Positions 26,145 through 35,276 of a stretch of DNA of 63,099 bases are shown piece after piece. The notes below the pieces were generated by a model. That model saw only the letters and a list, made by a program, of their open reading frames with translations. It made no database searches and was not told the DNA's origin. Location of the stretch: NCBI GenBank assembly GCA_016296205.1, contig JAEDJS010000004.1:1-63099 (forward strand). Reading direction: 5' to 3'. Source of the DNA: Treponema sp. (GTDB taxonomy: Bacteria > Spirochaetota > Spirochaetia > Treponematales > Treponemataceae). Made by a program: the position numbers and the translations under genes. The stretch's first letter is position 1. Every line of letters begins with the position of its first letter.

Positions 26145-28055
26145 ATGAAAACAATTTTGTATGAAAATCTAAACGAACTTCCATGTGTTGGAAATGGACG
26201 CCTTGGTGCCCAGTTACTTGCAAGTATTAATAATGATCATCTTTTTTTAAATGAAGAATCAGTTTGGTCTGCACCTTATGTAAAGAGAAACAATCCTGTA
26301 GCCAGAGAAAATATTAATAAAATTAGAAATTTATTAAAAGACGGAAAAGATTTTGAAGCAAATAATATGGCTCAAAATTCTTTGGTTGGTATTCCTCGGG
26401 ACAGTTCTTATTATGTAAGTGCCGGTCAATTAAATATTCAGTATTTTACAAAGAATGGTGAATTCAAAAATCCTGACTGCTACAAGCGTGAACTGGATTT
26501 AGAAACAGGAATTATTACTTCAACTTTTACTGCAAATTCTGAAGGCCCAAGCACAGCCGATTTTTCTAATTCCGAAAGCGGCTCAAGTATTTCGTATACC
26601 CGGGAATTGATGGCAAGTTCTCCGGCCAATATTATTGCTCTTCACGTTGCAGCCAGCACTCCTAAAAGTGTTTATTTTAAGGCAAACTTTGACAGACCAG
26701 AAGGAATGTCAATGAATTATGCAGTCAGTGACGATACAATTTGTTTTACAGCAACAAATGCAATTCCATTCTGCGGTATGGCAACTGTAACAACAAGCGG
26801 CGGAAAAGTTTATACTCAGGGAGCAACTGTAATTGTAGAAGGAGCAGATGAAGCCACAATTTATGTTGATGTTCAGAGCGCATTCCGTTATTACACTTAT
26901 CGCAAAAATTTAACAGCTTCCCGTTCTGTAGAAATGTGGACTATTGATTATGCTCTTAAAAATATTTGTATGGCCGCAGCACAGAATTACCCAGAAATGA
27001 AGAGTGCACATATTCAGGATTTCTATCACTTCTGGCAAAAAATTAATGCCGAGTTGAATGGTGATGATGATTTTGATTTTAATATCAATCGTTATAAATT
27101 TATTTCATCAAATAAAAAACCTGCTACTCTTCCAAAACCAGAATGCGGACTTTGGTGTGATAACAGCGAAAATGGAACAAACAAACGGATTTGTGTTTCA
27201 CCAGAATCAACTTATTCAATCTGGCTTAATGATATTAAAACAATTCCTAATTATAAGAAATTTTATAAGTCTTTGTACAAGCATGGAATTAAAACTGCCA
27301 GAGATATGTATAAAGTAGAAGGAGTGGCAATTCATAATTATGTTGATGTTTGGGGTGATACAGCTCCAATCGGATGGCTAGAAGACGGAATTGCTCCTCT
27401 TGGTGCAGTTGAAATTTGTAAATCAATCCGTGAATATTATGAAGCAAACCTGGATATTAAATTCCTGAAGAAGAATTACAAATTCCTTTTAAATACTTGC
27501 CGGTTCTTTGCAGAAGTTCTTGTAAAAAAAGACGACAAATATATTCTTACTCCATCAGTTAAAGACGGAAAAATTGTTGAATCAAATTCTGATGATCTTG
27601 AAGTTATTCGTGAAGCAATTCGTATTTTGTTTGCCAGTGCAGTTGACTTGAATAAAAATGTTAATACTAATTTCTTTAATCTTCTTAGAGAAATTTATAA
27701 TTCGTTGGGGCAGGAATATTCACTTAGTCTTGATGTTGAACCAACTTGCGCAATTATAACAGCAATGACAGCATCAAAGATTTGTGCCAGCTGCTATGAA
27801 AATGGTGTTATAAAAATCAACTTGTTCCCAGAAATGCCATCAGGTAGCGGAAAAATTGAAGGTCTCCCACTTTATGGAAATCTTCGTTTTAGTGCGGAAT
27901 GGAATGATGGTTCAATTCAGGCAGCAAAAGTTACCGCCGTAGCAAATACAAATTTCTGTACTGAAATTGAATTAACATACAACGGAAAAACATACCAAAC
28001 TAAGATGACAGGTGATTCTCTGAGCTTGATGAATCTTCTGCCTTCAACAATTTAA
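26145..28055 (+). CDS. GH95-like glycoside hydrolase (alpha-L-fucosidase/galactosidase type)
   Basis: About 636 aa. The opening LPCVGNGRLGAQLLASINNDHLFLNEESVWSAP is the hallmark N-terminal beta domain of GH95, and DCYKRELDLETGIITSTF continues it. A catalytic-domain segment VAIHNYVDVWGDTAPIGW matches the N-x-D/W region that holds catalytic Asn residues in characterised GH95 fucosidases. GH95 enzymes remove terminal alpha-1,2-fucose or L-galactose. At about 636 aa it is shorter than most members (700-800), with less C-terminal beta-structure. No signal peptide is seen. The ATG is placed by family homology and by the promoter 6 nt upstream; a TTG 18 nt earlier lies on the -10 and is rejected. 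Confidence 0.7.
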   Translation: MKTILYENLNELPCVGNGRLGAQLLASINNDHLFLNEESVWSAPYVKRNNPVARENINKIRNLLKDGKDFEANNMAQNSLVGIPRDSSYYVSAGQLNIQYFTKNGEFKNPDCYKRELDLETGIITSTFTANSEGPSTADFSNSESGSSISYTRELMASSPANIIALHVAASTPKSVYFKANFDRPEGMSMNYAVSDDTICFTATNAIPFCGMATVTTSGGKVYTQGATVIVEGADEATIYVDVQSAFRYYTYRKNLTASRSVEMWTIDYALKNICMAAAQNYPEMKSAHIQDFYHFWQKINAELNGDDDFDFNINRYKFISSNKKPATLPKPECGLWCDNSENGTNKRICVSPESTYSIWLNDIKTIPNYKKFYKSLYKHGIKTARDMYKVEGVAIHNYVDVWGDTAPIGWLEDGIAPLGAVEICKSIREYYEANLDIKFLKKNYKFLLNTCRFFAEVLVKKDDKYILTPSVKDGKIVESNSDDLEVIREAIRILFASAVDLNKNVNTNFFNLLREIYNSLGQEYSLSLDVEPTCAIITAMTASKICASCYENGVIKINLFPEMPSGSGKIEGLPLYGNLRFSAEWNDGSIQAAKVTAVANTNFCTEIELTYNGKTYQTKMTGDSLSLMNLLPSTI

Positions 28056-28070
28056 TTACTGGTTCAGGCA

Positions 28071-28910
28071 ATGGAAATAACTGTAAAAAATAAAAAGTAT
28101 ATTGTAGAAGATGGTGTGTACATTCCCACGGATTTGAATGATTATCCAGATAATCCGGACGAAAGTACATGGCATCCCAAAAAAATCTGCACTGTTACAA
28201 TTGATGAAAATTTTCCTTTTTTAGATAAAAGTTTTAAAGGTAAATTTTTAAGTAATTTTATCTACACAATTATTTTTTTACTCGTTTTTCCATTGCAGAA
28301 AATCCGTTACGGACTAAAGATAGAAGGAAAAAAGAATCTTAGAAAAAACCGCAAACTGTTTAAAAACGGTGCAATGACTGTAAGTAATCACGTTTATCGC
28401 TGGGATTATCTTGCTATTTTGCAGTGTGTAAAATACAGAAAAATGTGGTTCATTGCAAAACCGTCTAATCTTGAAACAAGTGATGGCTGGATGATTCGTG
28501 GCGCAGGTGGAATTCCAATTGCTCCAACCTTAAGTGCCGGCCGAAAATTTAATCAGGCTTTTGATGAATTGCATTCAAAGAAAAAGTGGATTCATGTTTT
28601 CCCGGAAAGCTGCAGATGGGAATTTTATCAGCCGATTCGTCCTTTTCATAGAGGTGGATTTTACATGGCTTATAAATATAATATTCCTGTAATTCCAATG
28701 AACATTAGTTTTCGTAAGCCAACAGGCATCTATAAACTCTTTAAAGTAAAGCACCCTTTAATAACAGTTAGAATTGGGGAGCCGATTCTTCCGGATATTA
28801 ATAAAAAGCGCAGAGAAGAAACAGAGCGGTTAACAACAGAAGCTCACCAGCAGATTGTAAGAATGGCAAAAATTTCTAAGAATCTGTGGCAGCCTATGGC
28901 AGAGGAATAA
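28071..28910 (+). CDS. 1-acyl-glycerol-3-phosphate acyltransferase family protein
   Basis: A 279 aa membrane-associated acyltransferase of the PlsC/LPLAT family. The family transfers a fatty acyl chain to lysophosphatidic acid or a similar lysolipid. A hydrophobic segment lies near residues 62-80 (FIYTIIFLLVFPLQ). The catalytic motif is seen as SNHVYRWDYLAIL (an NHxxxxD variant) and the glycerol-binding block as HVFPESCRWEFYQPIRPFHRGG. Lacking the true HXXXXD reading, the first His is in NHVYRWD, with Asp at the proper spacing. The unusually long N-terminal region (1-60) is unassigned. It is 15 nt after the GH95-like gene and so in the same transcript. Its 3' end overlaps the convergent HAD gene by 17 nt. 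Confidence 0.8.
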   Translation: MEITVKNKKYIVEDGVYIPTDLNDYPDNPDESTWHPKKICTVTIDENFPFLDKSFKGKFLSNFIYTIIFLLVFPLQKIRYGLKIEGKKNLRKNRKLFKNGAMTVSNHVYRWDYLAILQCVKYRKMWFIAKPSNLETSDGWMIRGAGGIPIAPTLSAGRKFNQAFDELHSKKKWIHVFPESCRWEFYQPIRPFHRGGFYMAYKYNIPVIPMNISFRKPTGIYKLFKVKHPLITVRIGEPILPDINKKRREETERLTTEAHQQIVRMAKISKNLWQPMAEE

Positions 28911-29610
28911 TGTTAATTTTCTCTAAGAAATTTTCCCAGGTTTGAATTGTATACTCAAAATCTTTTTCCTGAATTTGTAGGAACTGTTTTTTACCGAGAA
29001 TTTTTTTAGTTCTTTTTGTTGCAATTTGAATGAATTTCATTCCGCATCTTTTTGCCCCTTCACCGTCTGTGTCTATGCGGTCGCCAATTACAATGCATTC
29101 TTCAGGTTTAACTTTTAGTGCTAAGGCAACTTCTGTAAATCCACGTTTTGCAGGTTTTAAAACTCCTGCTTCTTCTGCACTGATTATGACATCAACATTT
29201 TTGAGATTTATTTTTAAAGCTTCACATCTTTCTTTTGTAAATCCGTAATCAGAAAAAATTGCTGTTTTGATTTTATTGTTTTTAAGTGTTTCAAAAACCA
29301 TGTTAACTTGAGGCCGGCTTTTCCATTTAGAAAGTACGTTAATAAAGTGAGGCATGTAAGTGTTTATGTACCAGTCTCTGTATTTTTCTGGATCCATGTT
29401 TATTTTTGCTGCAGAATATTCTGTAAAGTTTTCCAGAAATTTTTCGTGGTTACCAAAATCTGTATCACGAATTTTTTTTCGTACATCTCGTTCTGCTTTT
29501 GCTTTAAATGCATTTTTTAAATCGGTGGCAATAAGTTTAAATGCAAACCCTTTCTGGTCATATAACGTTCCGTCAAAGTCAAAAATTACGGCTTTGATTT
29601 TTTTTGCCAT
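28894..29610 (-). CDS. HAD-superfamily hydrolase (phosphatase-like)
   Basis: A 238 aa HAD hydrolase. Motif I is VIFDFDGTLYD near residues 8-18 (the first Asp nucleophile), motif II is AIFSDYG, motif III lies around the KPAKRGF lysine, and motif IV is VIGDRIDTDGEGAKRCGM. It resembles phosphoglycolate-phosphatase/YjjG-type nucleotidases, but substrate cannot be predicted. The ATG follows GAGGA. It converges with the acyltransferase, sharing 17 nt of coding sequence at the 3' ends. It lies downstream of the GH3 gene and could be read from the same strand, but a terminator at 29681-29721 separates them. Confidence 0.8.
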   Translation of the reverse strand: MAKKIKAVIFDFDGTLYDQKGFAFKLIATDLKNAFKAKAERDVRKKIRDTDFGNHEKFLENFTEYSAAKINMDPEKYRDWYINTYMPHFINVLSKWKSRPQVNMVFETLKNNKIKTAIFSDYGFTKERCEALKINLKNVDVIISAEEAGVLKPAKRGFTEVALALKVKPEECIVIGDRIDTDGEGAKRCGMKFIQIATKRTKKILGKKQFLQIQEKDFEYTIQTWENFLEKINIIPLP

Positions 29611-29680
29611 TTTGTAGTCCTCGTTTAATTAGTAAAATTTTACCGGAAGCATTTTGCAAACCAGTAATTATAATTGTAAC

Positions 29681-29721
29681 AGAAAAAATAATGGCTGTCC
29701 AAATTTTTATTGAACAGCCAT
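29681..29721 (-). terminator. Intrinsic terminator for the GH3 gene
   Basis: On the minus strand a stem of at least 8 bp (ATGGCTGT with ACAGCCAT) and a loop rich in A/T are followed by a T-rich run (TATTTTTT). It lies 32 nt after the GH3 stop and before the HAD gene. Confidence 0.8.
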
Positions 29722-29752
29722 GGGTTTTATTCAAATTGTTGCCAGATTAAAA

Positions 29753-31465
29753 TTACTTAACTAAAGTTTTAATAATTTCATGGCGTTGTTCATTCTGCAT
29801 AATAGAGTTGAACTTAAACTGACCTTCGCGGCTAAGACCTTTTTCGATTGCAATTTTCTTAAACATATCAAGGGAGTCTTTCTTAAGTTCGTGAATGATT
29901 GCAGGTTTAACACGTTCTGTTGTTACTTTTGATTCATATTCACAGTTAAGCTGGCGGAGTTTATCATCAACTTTTTTACCAAAATCCTGAACAGTGTCGC
30001 TGCTTAAATTTTGGTCTTCAAATTCAAAATACATCTGGTAAGTAGAAATTCCCAGGTCTGCAAATGCAAGATAGAATGGAGTTTTGATTCCTGTTTCTGA
30101 TTCAACTGATTTTACTGCATCGATGAACTGGCGTTCTGAAATTTTTTCACCAGTCATAGAAACAATTCCGTTGATTTTCTGTATAAACTGGAACATTGGA
30201 ACTGATTTATATTTTCCTGTTACCTTGATAAGATCGTTCATGTTGTAGCGGTACAAACCAGCCATTGTAGTTACAAAAATGCTGTAAGATTTTCCAACTT
30301 CAAGTTCACTAAGCTGCAGGAATTTTGGATTGTCTGAACCAATTTCATTTTCGTCAATAAATTCAAAGTAGTGCATGTGGCTCATTGGAACAGTGTCGTC
30401 TCCACCATTCATAACAAGTCCGGCACGACATTCAGATGCAAAGTAAGAAAATTCCTGGTGAAGCATGTTTTCTGGGAAGTCTTCTTTAAAACTTGTCATG
30501 TAGGCACGAGTGTTGCCGCATTTCCATGTTGTAAGAAGCTGCATGTTTGGCCAGAAATGCTTTGGAAGAGGAGTTCCATATTTTGCTTTGAGCATTCTAA
30601 GATCTTTTGCTCTGCGTGGATTGGGTTTGAGAGTTGCTTCAATTGCCTTGCGAACATCATCGTCCATTTTATAACTTGGATCCAAAGTTCCCTTTTCTAT
30701 CTGATCGCAATAAGAATCATAATTTGCAATAATGTTCTTTTTGATTTCTGCAACAGTAGAAGGATTTGCTGTTACCATTGAACCAATATTCTGCTCAAGA
30801 CCAATACGAACTAAAGTGTTAAAACGTGAATGGTAATCGTCAATGCTGAATACTGGGAATGGAGCTGAATGAAGATTGTTCATAAAGCCAGGACAGTCTC
30901 GGCGAGTAACACCAGATACAGAACCGCAAACTGTTCCGTCTGGAGCAGCACCTTCAATTGCTTTTCCTACAACAGAAAAGTTTCTTCCCTGGAAAACCTT
31001 TGGTCTATGCATCATAAATGTATAGAGCCAGAGCTTTGTCATTTTTGAATAAACATTGTTGTAATATTCGTTTGTAATCGGAATCCATTTTGGTTTGCTT
31101 GTTGTACCGCTTGTTGTGGCAAACATCATTGCTTTTCCAGGATAGAGAATGTCTTTTTCTCCGTTTTTGCAGCGTTCAATGTATGGGCGGAAGTCTTCGT
31201 AATCCTGTGGCGGAACATTTTTCTGCCATCTTTCGTAAAGTGTCTGTGCATCTTTTGCTTCAAGAATTTCTGCAAAGTTGTGTGCTTTTCCCCATTCTGT
31301 GTCTTTTGCGTATTCAAGTATACTTCTTAAAGTTTTTTCTTCTGATTTTGCGCAATTTTTTGATGCTTTGTTTAAAGCTTTAAGCTGTGCCCGGCCAGCA
31401 ATGCCAAGACAAAAATTGATGAAACCAGATAATTTTGTTTTCGGAAGATATAATTTATCTTTCAT
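29753..31465 (-). CDS. GH3 (auxin-responsive promoter-type) adenylating enzyme
   Basis: A 570 aa protein of the GH3 family. Members activate carboxylic acids by adenylation, often conjugating them to amino acids; plant members act on auxin and jasmonate. The P-loop-like region is MFATTSGTTSKPKWIPITN and the downstream motif TRAYMTSFKEDFP aligns with the family's acyl-binding block. The VKVTGKYKSVPMFQFIQK stretch is the conserved hinge region. GH3 homologues occur in bacteria, mostly with unknown substrates. It is divergent to ptsI and starts after an AGGAG ribosome site. Confidence 0.8.
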   Translation of the reverse strand: MKDKLYLPKTKLSGFINFCLGIAGRAQLKALNKASKNCAKSEEKTLRSILEYAKDTEWGKAHNFAEILEAKDAQTLYERWQKNVPPQDYEDFRPYIERCKNGEKDILYPGKAMMFATTSGTTSKPKWIPITNEYYNNVYSKMTKLWLYTFMMHRPKVFQGRNFSVVGKAIEGAAPDGTVCGSVSGVTRRDCPGFMNNLHSAPFPVFSIDDYHSRFNTLVRIGLEQNIGSMVTANPSTVAEIKKNIIANYDSYCDQIEKGTLDPSYKMDDDVRKAIEATLKPNPRRAKDLRMLKAKYGTPLPKHFWPNMQLLTTWKCGNTRAYMTSFKEDFPENMLHQEFSYFASECRAGLVMNGGDDTVPMSHMHYFEFIDENEIGSDNPKFLQLSELEVGKSYSIFVTTMAGLYRYNMNDLIKVTGKYKSVPMFQFIQKINGIVSMTGEKISERQFIDAVKSVESETGIKTPFYLAFADLGISTYQMYFEFEDQNLSSDTVQDFGKKVDDKLRQLNCEYESKVTTERVKPAIIHELKKDSLDMFKKIAIEKGLSREGQFKFNSIMQNEQRHEIIKTLVK

Positions 31466-31590
31466 TTAAAGTGCTCCTGATTTTAAAGATATTTTAAATA
31501 TGTTAACGGTTTTATTATAAAATTTCAATAGGTTTTTAAGAATTCAGATTAAATTTAGATAATATATTGTTTTTGGCTGAATTTAGACCT

Positions 31591-31619
31591 TTGACTATAG
31601 ACGAAATTTAATGTATTCT
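31591..31619 (+). promoter_or_regulatory. Promoter, leaderless type, for ptsI
   Basis: TTGACT (31591-31596), 17 bp, TATTCT (31614-31619), then 6 nt to the ATG at 31626. An alternative TATAAT at 31619-31624 has a 22 bp spacer and is less likely; it would also start inside the gene. Confidence 0.6.
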
Positions 31620-31625
31620 ATAATA

Positions 31626-33329
31626 ATGAACGTTTTATTCGGTGTATCGGCCAGTGATGGTCTTGGGCTGGGAAAAGCATTTGTTGTTCCTGAAACGGAA
31701 GAACGAATCATCCCCAAAAATAAAATTTCCTCTGGTGAAGCCAAAAGAGAATGGAAGCGATTTGAAAAAGCTGTAGAAAAAGAGCAGAAAAAAATCGAAA
31801 ATCATCTTTCAACTTTGGAAGCTGGAAATATTCAGCGTACAATTTTTGAAACTTACCAGTTGATGCTATCCGATCCAGTTTTTATTGAAGAAGTAAAAAA
31901 ATCTCTCAACACCGAATTGTTTAACATTGAATACGTTCTGGAAAATAAAGTCAGGGATTATGCGGATAAGCTGCGTTCCAGTGGAAATGATTATCTTGCA
32001 GACCGTGCCCATGATATCGAAGATGTTTTTGACAGAGTAATTGATTCCTTAATCGACTTTCATCCATTCAACATAGAAGAAGTTCCTGATGATGTTGTAA
32101 TTGTTGCAAAAGGAATGAAAACCAGCGACACAGTAATTCTTGCCAAAAGAAAAATTGCCGGGCTTGCTCTCACAGAAGGTGGAATTTCCAGCCATGTGGC
32201 GATTCTTGCAAAAAGTTATGGAATTCCGGCAGTAGTTGGTTTAAAAGATGTTATTGATCAGGTTCAGAATGATGATTTTCTTATTGTTGACGGGACTTTG
32301 GGAGAGTTGATTGTTCAACCGGATGAATTATCGCTAAAAGAGTATAAAGAAAAATTACATAAGCAGGAAGAATACAGACGGACTCTTGAAAAATACCGGG
32401 ATTTGCCAGGGAAGACGAAGGATGGTACAAGATTCAACCTTTATGCAAATATTGGTTCCCCGGAAGAAGTAAAACTTGCAATTGATGCCGGTGCAGACGG
32501 AATTGGTTTGTTCAGAACTGAATTCCTTTTTATGAGTGCTTCCAATGAAATGGCAGAAGACGGTTATCCTCTTACAAGTCCTTTGAGTGAAGAAACACAG
32601 TTCCAGGCATATAAGCAGGTTCTTGAAGCTATGGGAGACAAACCGGTAACAATCAGAACACTGGATGCTGGTGGCGACAAGTTGATTCATTCTAAAGAAG
32701 TTCCAGACATGCATGAAAAAAATCCACTGATGGGTTTACGTGCCGTTAGACTTAGTTTGAGTTATCCACATATTTTGCGCACTCAGCTTAGGGCGTTGTA
32801 CAGGGCAAGTGTTTATGGCAACCTTAAAATTCTTCTACCCCTTATTACAACAGAAAGTCAGGTAGAAACAATTAAGGGGATTGCAAAAGGTGTTCAGCTG
32901 CAGCTTAAAAGTGAACATATTCCTTTTAAAGAAGATGTTCCAATTGGTATTATGGTAGAAACTGCCGCCGCCGCAATTATTAGTGACTGTCTTGCTCCAC
33001 GGTGTGACTTTTTTAGTCTTGGAACAAATGACCTTACTCAGTACACTTTGGGAATTGACCGTGAAAATCCGGCAGTTGCTCCGTTGTATAATGAATTCCA
33101 TCTTGCAGTTTTGCGCATGATCGAAATGACTGTAAAAAATGCAAAATCATATAATATTCCGGTAAGTGTTTGTGGTGAAATGGGTGGCAGAAAAGAAAGC
33201 CTTATTGTACTAAGTGGAATGGGAATTAGAAATCTTAGTATGAGCCCAAAACAGATTCCAGTTATAAAAGAAACCCTTGCTCAGTTTACAATTGAAGAAC
33301 TGGAAAATATCAGCAGAACTTTTAATTAA
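31626..33329 (+). CDS. ptsI: Phosphoenolpyruvate-protein phosphotransferase (EI)
   Basis: Enzyme I of the PTS, 567 aa, passing phosphate from PEP to HPr. The phospho-His is His190 in LTEGGISSHVAILAKS. The PEP-binding TIM-barrel domain has GIGLFRTEFLFM, TIRTLDAGGDK and SVCGEMGG. The start is set at 31626 because MNVLFGVSAS aligns with the family start and a promoter ends 6 nt before it. An ATG 15 nt upstream would lie on the -10 element. No HPr or EII gene is in the window, so here EI may serve a sugar PTS located elsewhere or a regulatory branch. Confidence 0.92.
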   Translation: MNVLFGVSASDGLGLGKAFVVPETEERIIPKNKISSGEAKREWKRFEKAVEKEQKKIENHLSTLEAGNIQRTIFETYQLMLSDPVFIEEVKKSLNTELFNIEYVLENKVRDYADKLRSSGNDYLADRAHDIEDVFDRVIDSLIDFHPFNIEEVPDDVVIVAKGMKTSDTVILAKRKIAGLALTEGGISSHVAILAKSYGIPAVVGLKDVIDQVQNDDFLIVDGTLGELIVQPDELSLKEYKEKLHKQEEYRRTLEKYRDLPGKTKDGTRFNLYANIGSPEEVKLAIDAGADGIGLFRTEFLFMSASNEMAEDGYPLTSPLSEETQFQAYKQVLEAMGDKPVTIRTLDAGGDKLIHSKEVPDMHEKNPLMGLRAVRLSLSYPHILRTQLRALYRASVYGNLKILLPLITTESQVETIKGIAKGVQLQLKSEHIPFKEDVPIGIMVETAAAAIISDCLAPRCDFFSLGTNDLTQYTLGIDRENPAVAPLYNEFHLAVLRMIEMTVKNAKSYNIPVSVCGEMGGRKESLIVLSGMGIRNLSMSPKQIPVIKETLAQFTIEELENISRTFN

Positions 33330-33362
33330 GTTCATAAAGTTTAATTTTTCTCGGAGAAATAA

Positions 33363-34925
33363 ATGAAGAAAAAAAAGCAAAAACCAGATTTTTCCAAGCC
33401 AAAACCAGTTAAAGTAAAAACTGACGAAGAATTTTTGGAAGAAGTAGTTGCACAGCAGGTTGAACAGATAGAAGTTGAACAGTCAGCCCAGCAGCCGGAT
33501 AAAAAAGACGACGATATTAAAAGTAAGAGAAAGGGTAAGACTCAGAAATTTTTCCCGGATAAAGTATATTTTAATCTGCCTCTTATAGTTATTGCGGGCC
33601 GACCAAACGTTGGAAAATCAACATTGTTTAATGCACTCACTCATACAAGCCGTGCTATTACAGATCCAACTCCTGGTGTTACTCGTGACCCGGTGGAAGG
33701 AACTGCATTTATTAATGGAATGCCTGTTCACCTTATGGACACTGGAGGATATAAGCTTACTCGAGAAATTGGTTCCATGGAAGCGGTAATGGATGATCTT
33801 GTTGTTGAAAAAACAGTAGAAATGATCAACCGTGCCGATAGAATTCTTCTGCTTCTTGACGGAAATGAAATCACTGCGGAAGATGAAGAATTTATTAAAA
33901 AGATGCGCCCATACTGGGATAAAATGATAGCTGCTGTTAATAAATGTGAAGGTGGCAAAAATGAATCAACTGGGTTTAACTATTTAAAATATGGTTTTAA
34001 AAACTTGATTTTTATTAGTGCCAGCCATGGCGATCATTTGCCTGAACTCCAGGAAGCATTAGTTAAGGGGCTTGATTTTAGTGGCGTAACAGAAGGTGTA
34101 GAAGACCGTCCAATTAGAATTGCAATTGTGGGAAAACCTAACACGGGAAAGTCAACTTTAAGCAACTGTCTTACTCAGACAAAAGCTTCCATTGTAAGTA
34201 ATTATGCCGGAACAACCCGAGATGTTGTAGAAGGAAGTTTTAGATTCAACGGAAGAGATTTCCAGGTGCTTGATACTGCGGGAATACGGCGAAAAGCAAA
34301 AGTTCACGAAAATGTTGAATATTATTCAGTGAACCGTGCAATTAAAAGTCTTGATGAATGTGATGTTGTTTTCCTGATGATTGATGCTCAGGAAGGTCTG
34401 GCAGAACAGGATAAAAAAATTGCGGCTCTTGCTTATGAACGGGGCCGTGGTGTTATTTTTGTTTTGAATAAATGGGACACTCAGGATCAGAGCCAGAAAT
34501 TTTTTGTAAAGACTAAGGATTATATTAAAACAATGTTTGGACAGATGAACTGGGCACCAATTGTAAAAATCAGTGCATTGGAAGAAGACGGCATTAGAGA
34601 ATTGATGAATACTGCTATTGAAGTTTATGAACAGCTTACTCGTAAAGTAGATACTGCTGCTCTGAATATGGCAATGCAGGATTGGCTTGCAAAGTATCCG
34701 CCTCCAGCAACTAAAGCAATTCATTTTAAGGTTCGTTATATTACTCAGACAAGTATTAATCCGGTAAACTTTTTGATTTTTGCAACACAGCCGGATAATA
34801 TTCCCCAGAGTTATGTTACTTATCTTAAAAACAGAATTCGTGAAGATTTAGGATTTGATAAAATTCCAGTGCAGCTGGAAATGAAGGCCAGTCGAGTAAG
34901 CTGGAAAGACCGGGAGAAGAAATAA
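33363..34925 (+). CDS. der: Ribosome-associated double GTPase Der
   Basis: Der (EngA) is an essential 50S assembly GTPase with two G domains and a KH-like C-terminus. The 520 aa protein is longer than the usual 440-490 owing to a lysine/glutamate-rich N-extension of about 70 residues. G1 motifs are GRPNVGKST (79-87) and GKPNTGKST (near 257). G2/G3 of domain 1 show as TPGVTRDP and DTGG. The G4 motif of domain 2 is canonical (NKWD), but domain 1 reads NKCE, a conservative D-to-E change at the guanine-specifying Asp. GGAG precedes the ATG. It heads a run of five genes on this strand, and the next gene starts right at its stop. Confidence 0.92.
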   Translation: MKKKKQKPDFSKPKPVKVKTDEEFLEEVVAQQVEQIEVEQSAQQPDKKDDDIKSKRKGKTQKFFPDKVYFNLPLIVIAGRPNVGKSTLFNALTHTSRAITDPTPGVTRDPVEGTAFINGMPVHLMDTGGYKLTREIGSMEAVMDDLVVEKTVEMINRADRILLLLDGNEITAEDEEFIKKMRPYWDKMIAAVNKCEGGKNESTGFNYLKYGFKNLIFISASHGDHLPELQEALVKGLDFSGVTEGVEDRPIRIAIVGKPNTGKSTLSNCLTQTKASIVSNYAGTTRDVVEGSFRFNGRDFQVLDTAGIRRKAKVHENVEYYSVNRAIKSLDECDVVFLMIDAQEGLAEQDKKIAALAYERGRGVIFVLNKWDTQDQSQKFFVKTKDYIKTMFGQMNWAPIVKISALEEDGIRELMNTAIEVYEQLTRKVDTAALNMAMQDWLAKYPPPATKAIHFKVRYITQTSINPVNFLIFATQPDNIPQSYVTYLKNRIREDLGFDKIPVQLEMKASRVSWKDREKK

Positions 34926-35276
34926 TTGGCTCAATACACCATTGGAGAAGTAGAGCAGTTAACTGGAGTAAAGAATTATGTTCTTCGTTATTGGGAAGAA
35001 GTAATTCCCTGCTTTAGTCCTCAAAAAAATTTAAAAGGAAAACGTCTCTATACTCAACGTGATGTTGATATAATTTTGCGGCTAAAATATTTAATTTATG
35101 AAAAAAAATATACAATCGAAGGTGCCAGAACTCAAATTATCCAGGAAGTGGCAACTAATGAGGCAAATACAGCTGCACTCCAGGCTTTGCACGAACTAAG
35201 GGAAGATTTGAGCGGGCTTTATTTGATGCTAAAAAAGACTGCAGAAAAGCGGAATAAGAATGAAACACAAAAGTAA
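34926..35276 (+). CDS. MerR-family helix-turn-helix regulator
   Basis: A 116 aa DNA-binding protein with the MerR signature YTIGEVEQLTGVKNYVLRYWEEVIP (HTH near residues 3-30) and a TQRDVDIILRLKYLIYEKKYTIEGA segment typical of MerR. The start is TTG at 34926, immediately after the der stop; GGGAG lies 13 nt upstream. A short coiled C-terminus suggests dimerisation. No effector-binding domain is present, so it is one of the small MerR types. The gene shares 17 nt with the next one, indicating an operon. Confidence 0.8.
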   Translation: MAQYTIGEVEQLTGVKNYVLRYWEEVIPCFSPQKNLKGKRLYTQRDVDIILRLKYLIYEKKYTIEGARTQIIQEVATNEANTAALQALHELREDLSGLYLMLKKTAEKRNKNETQK

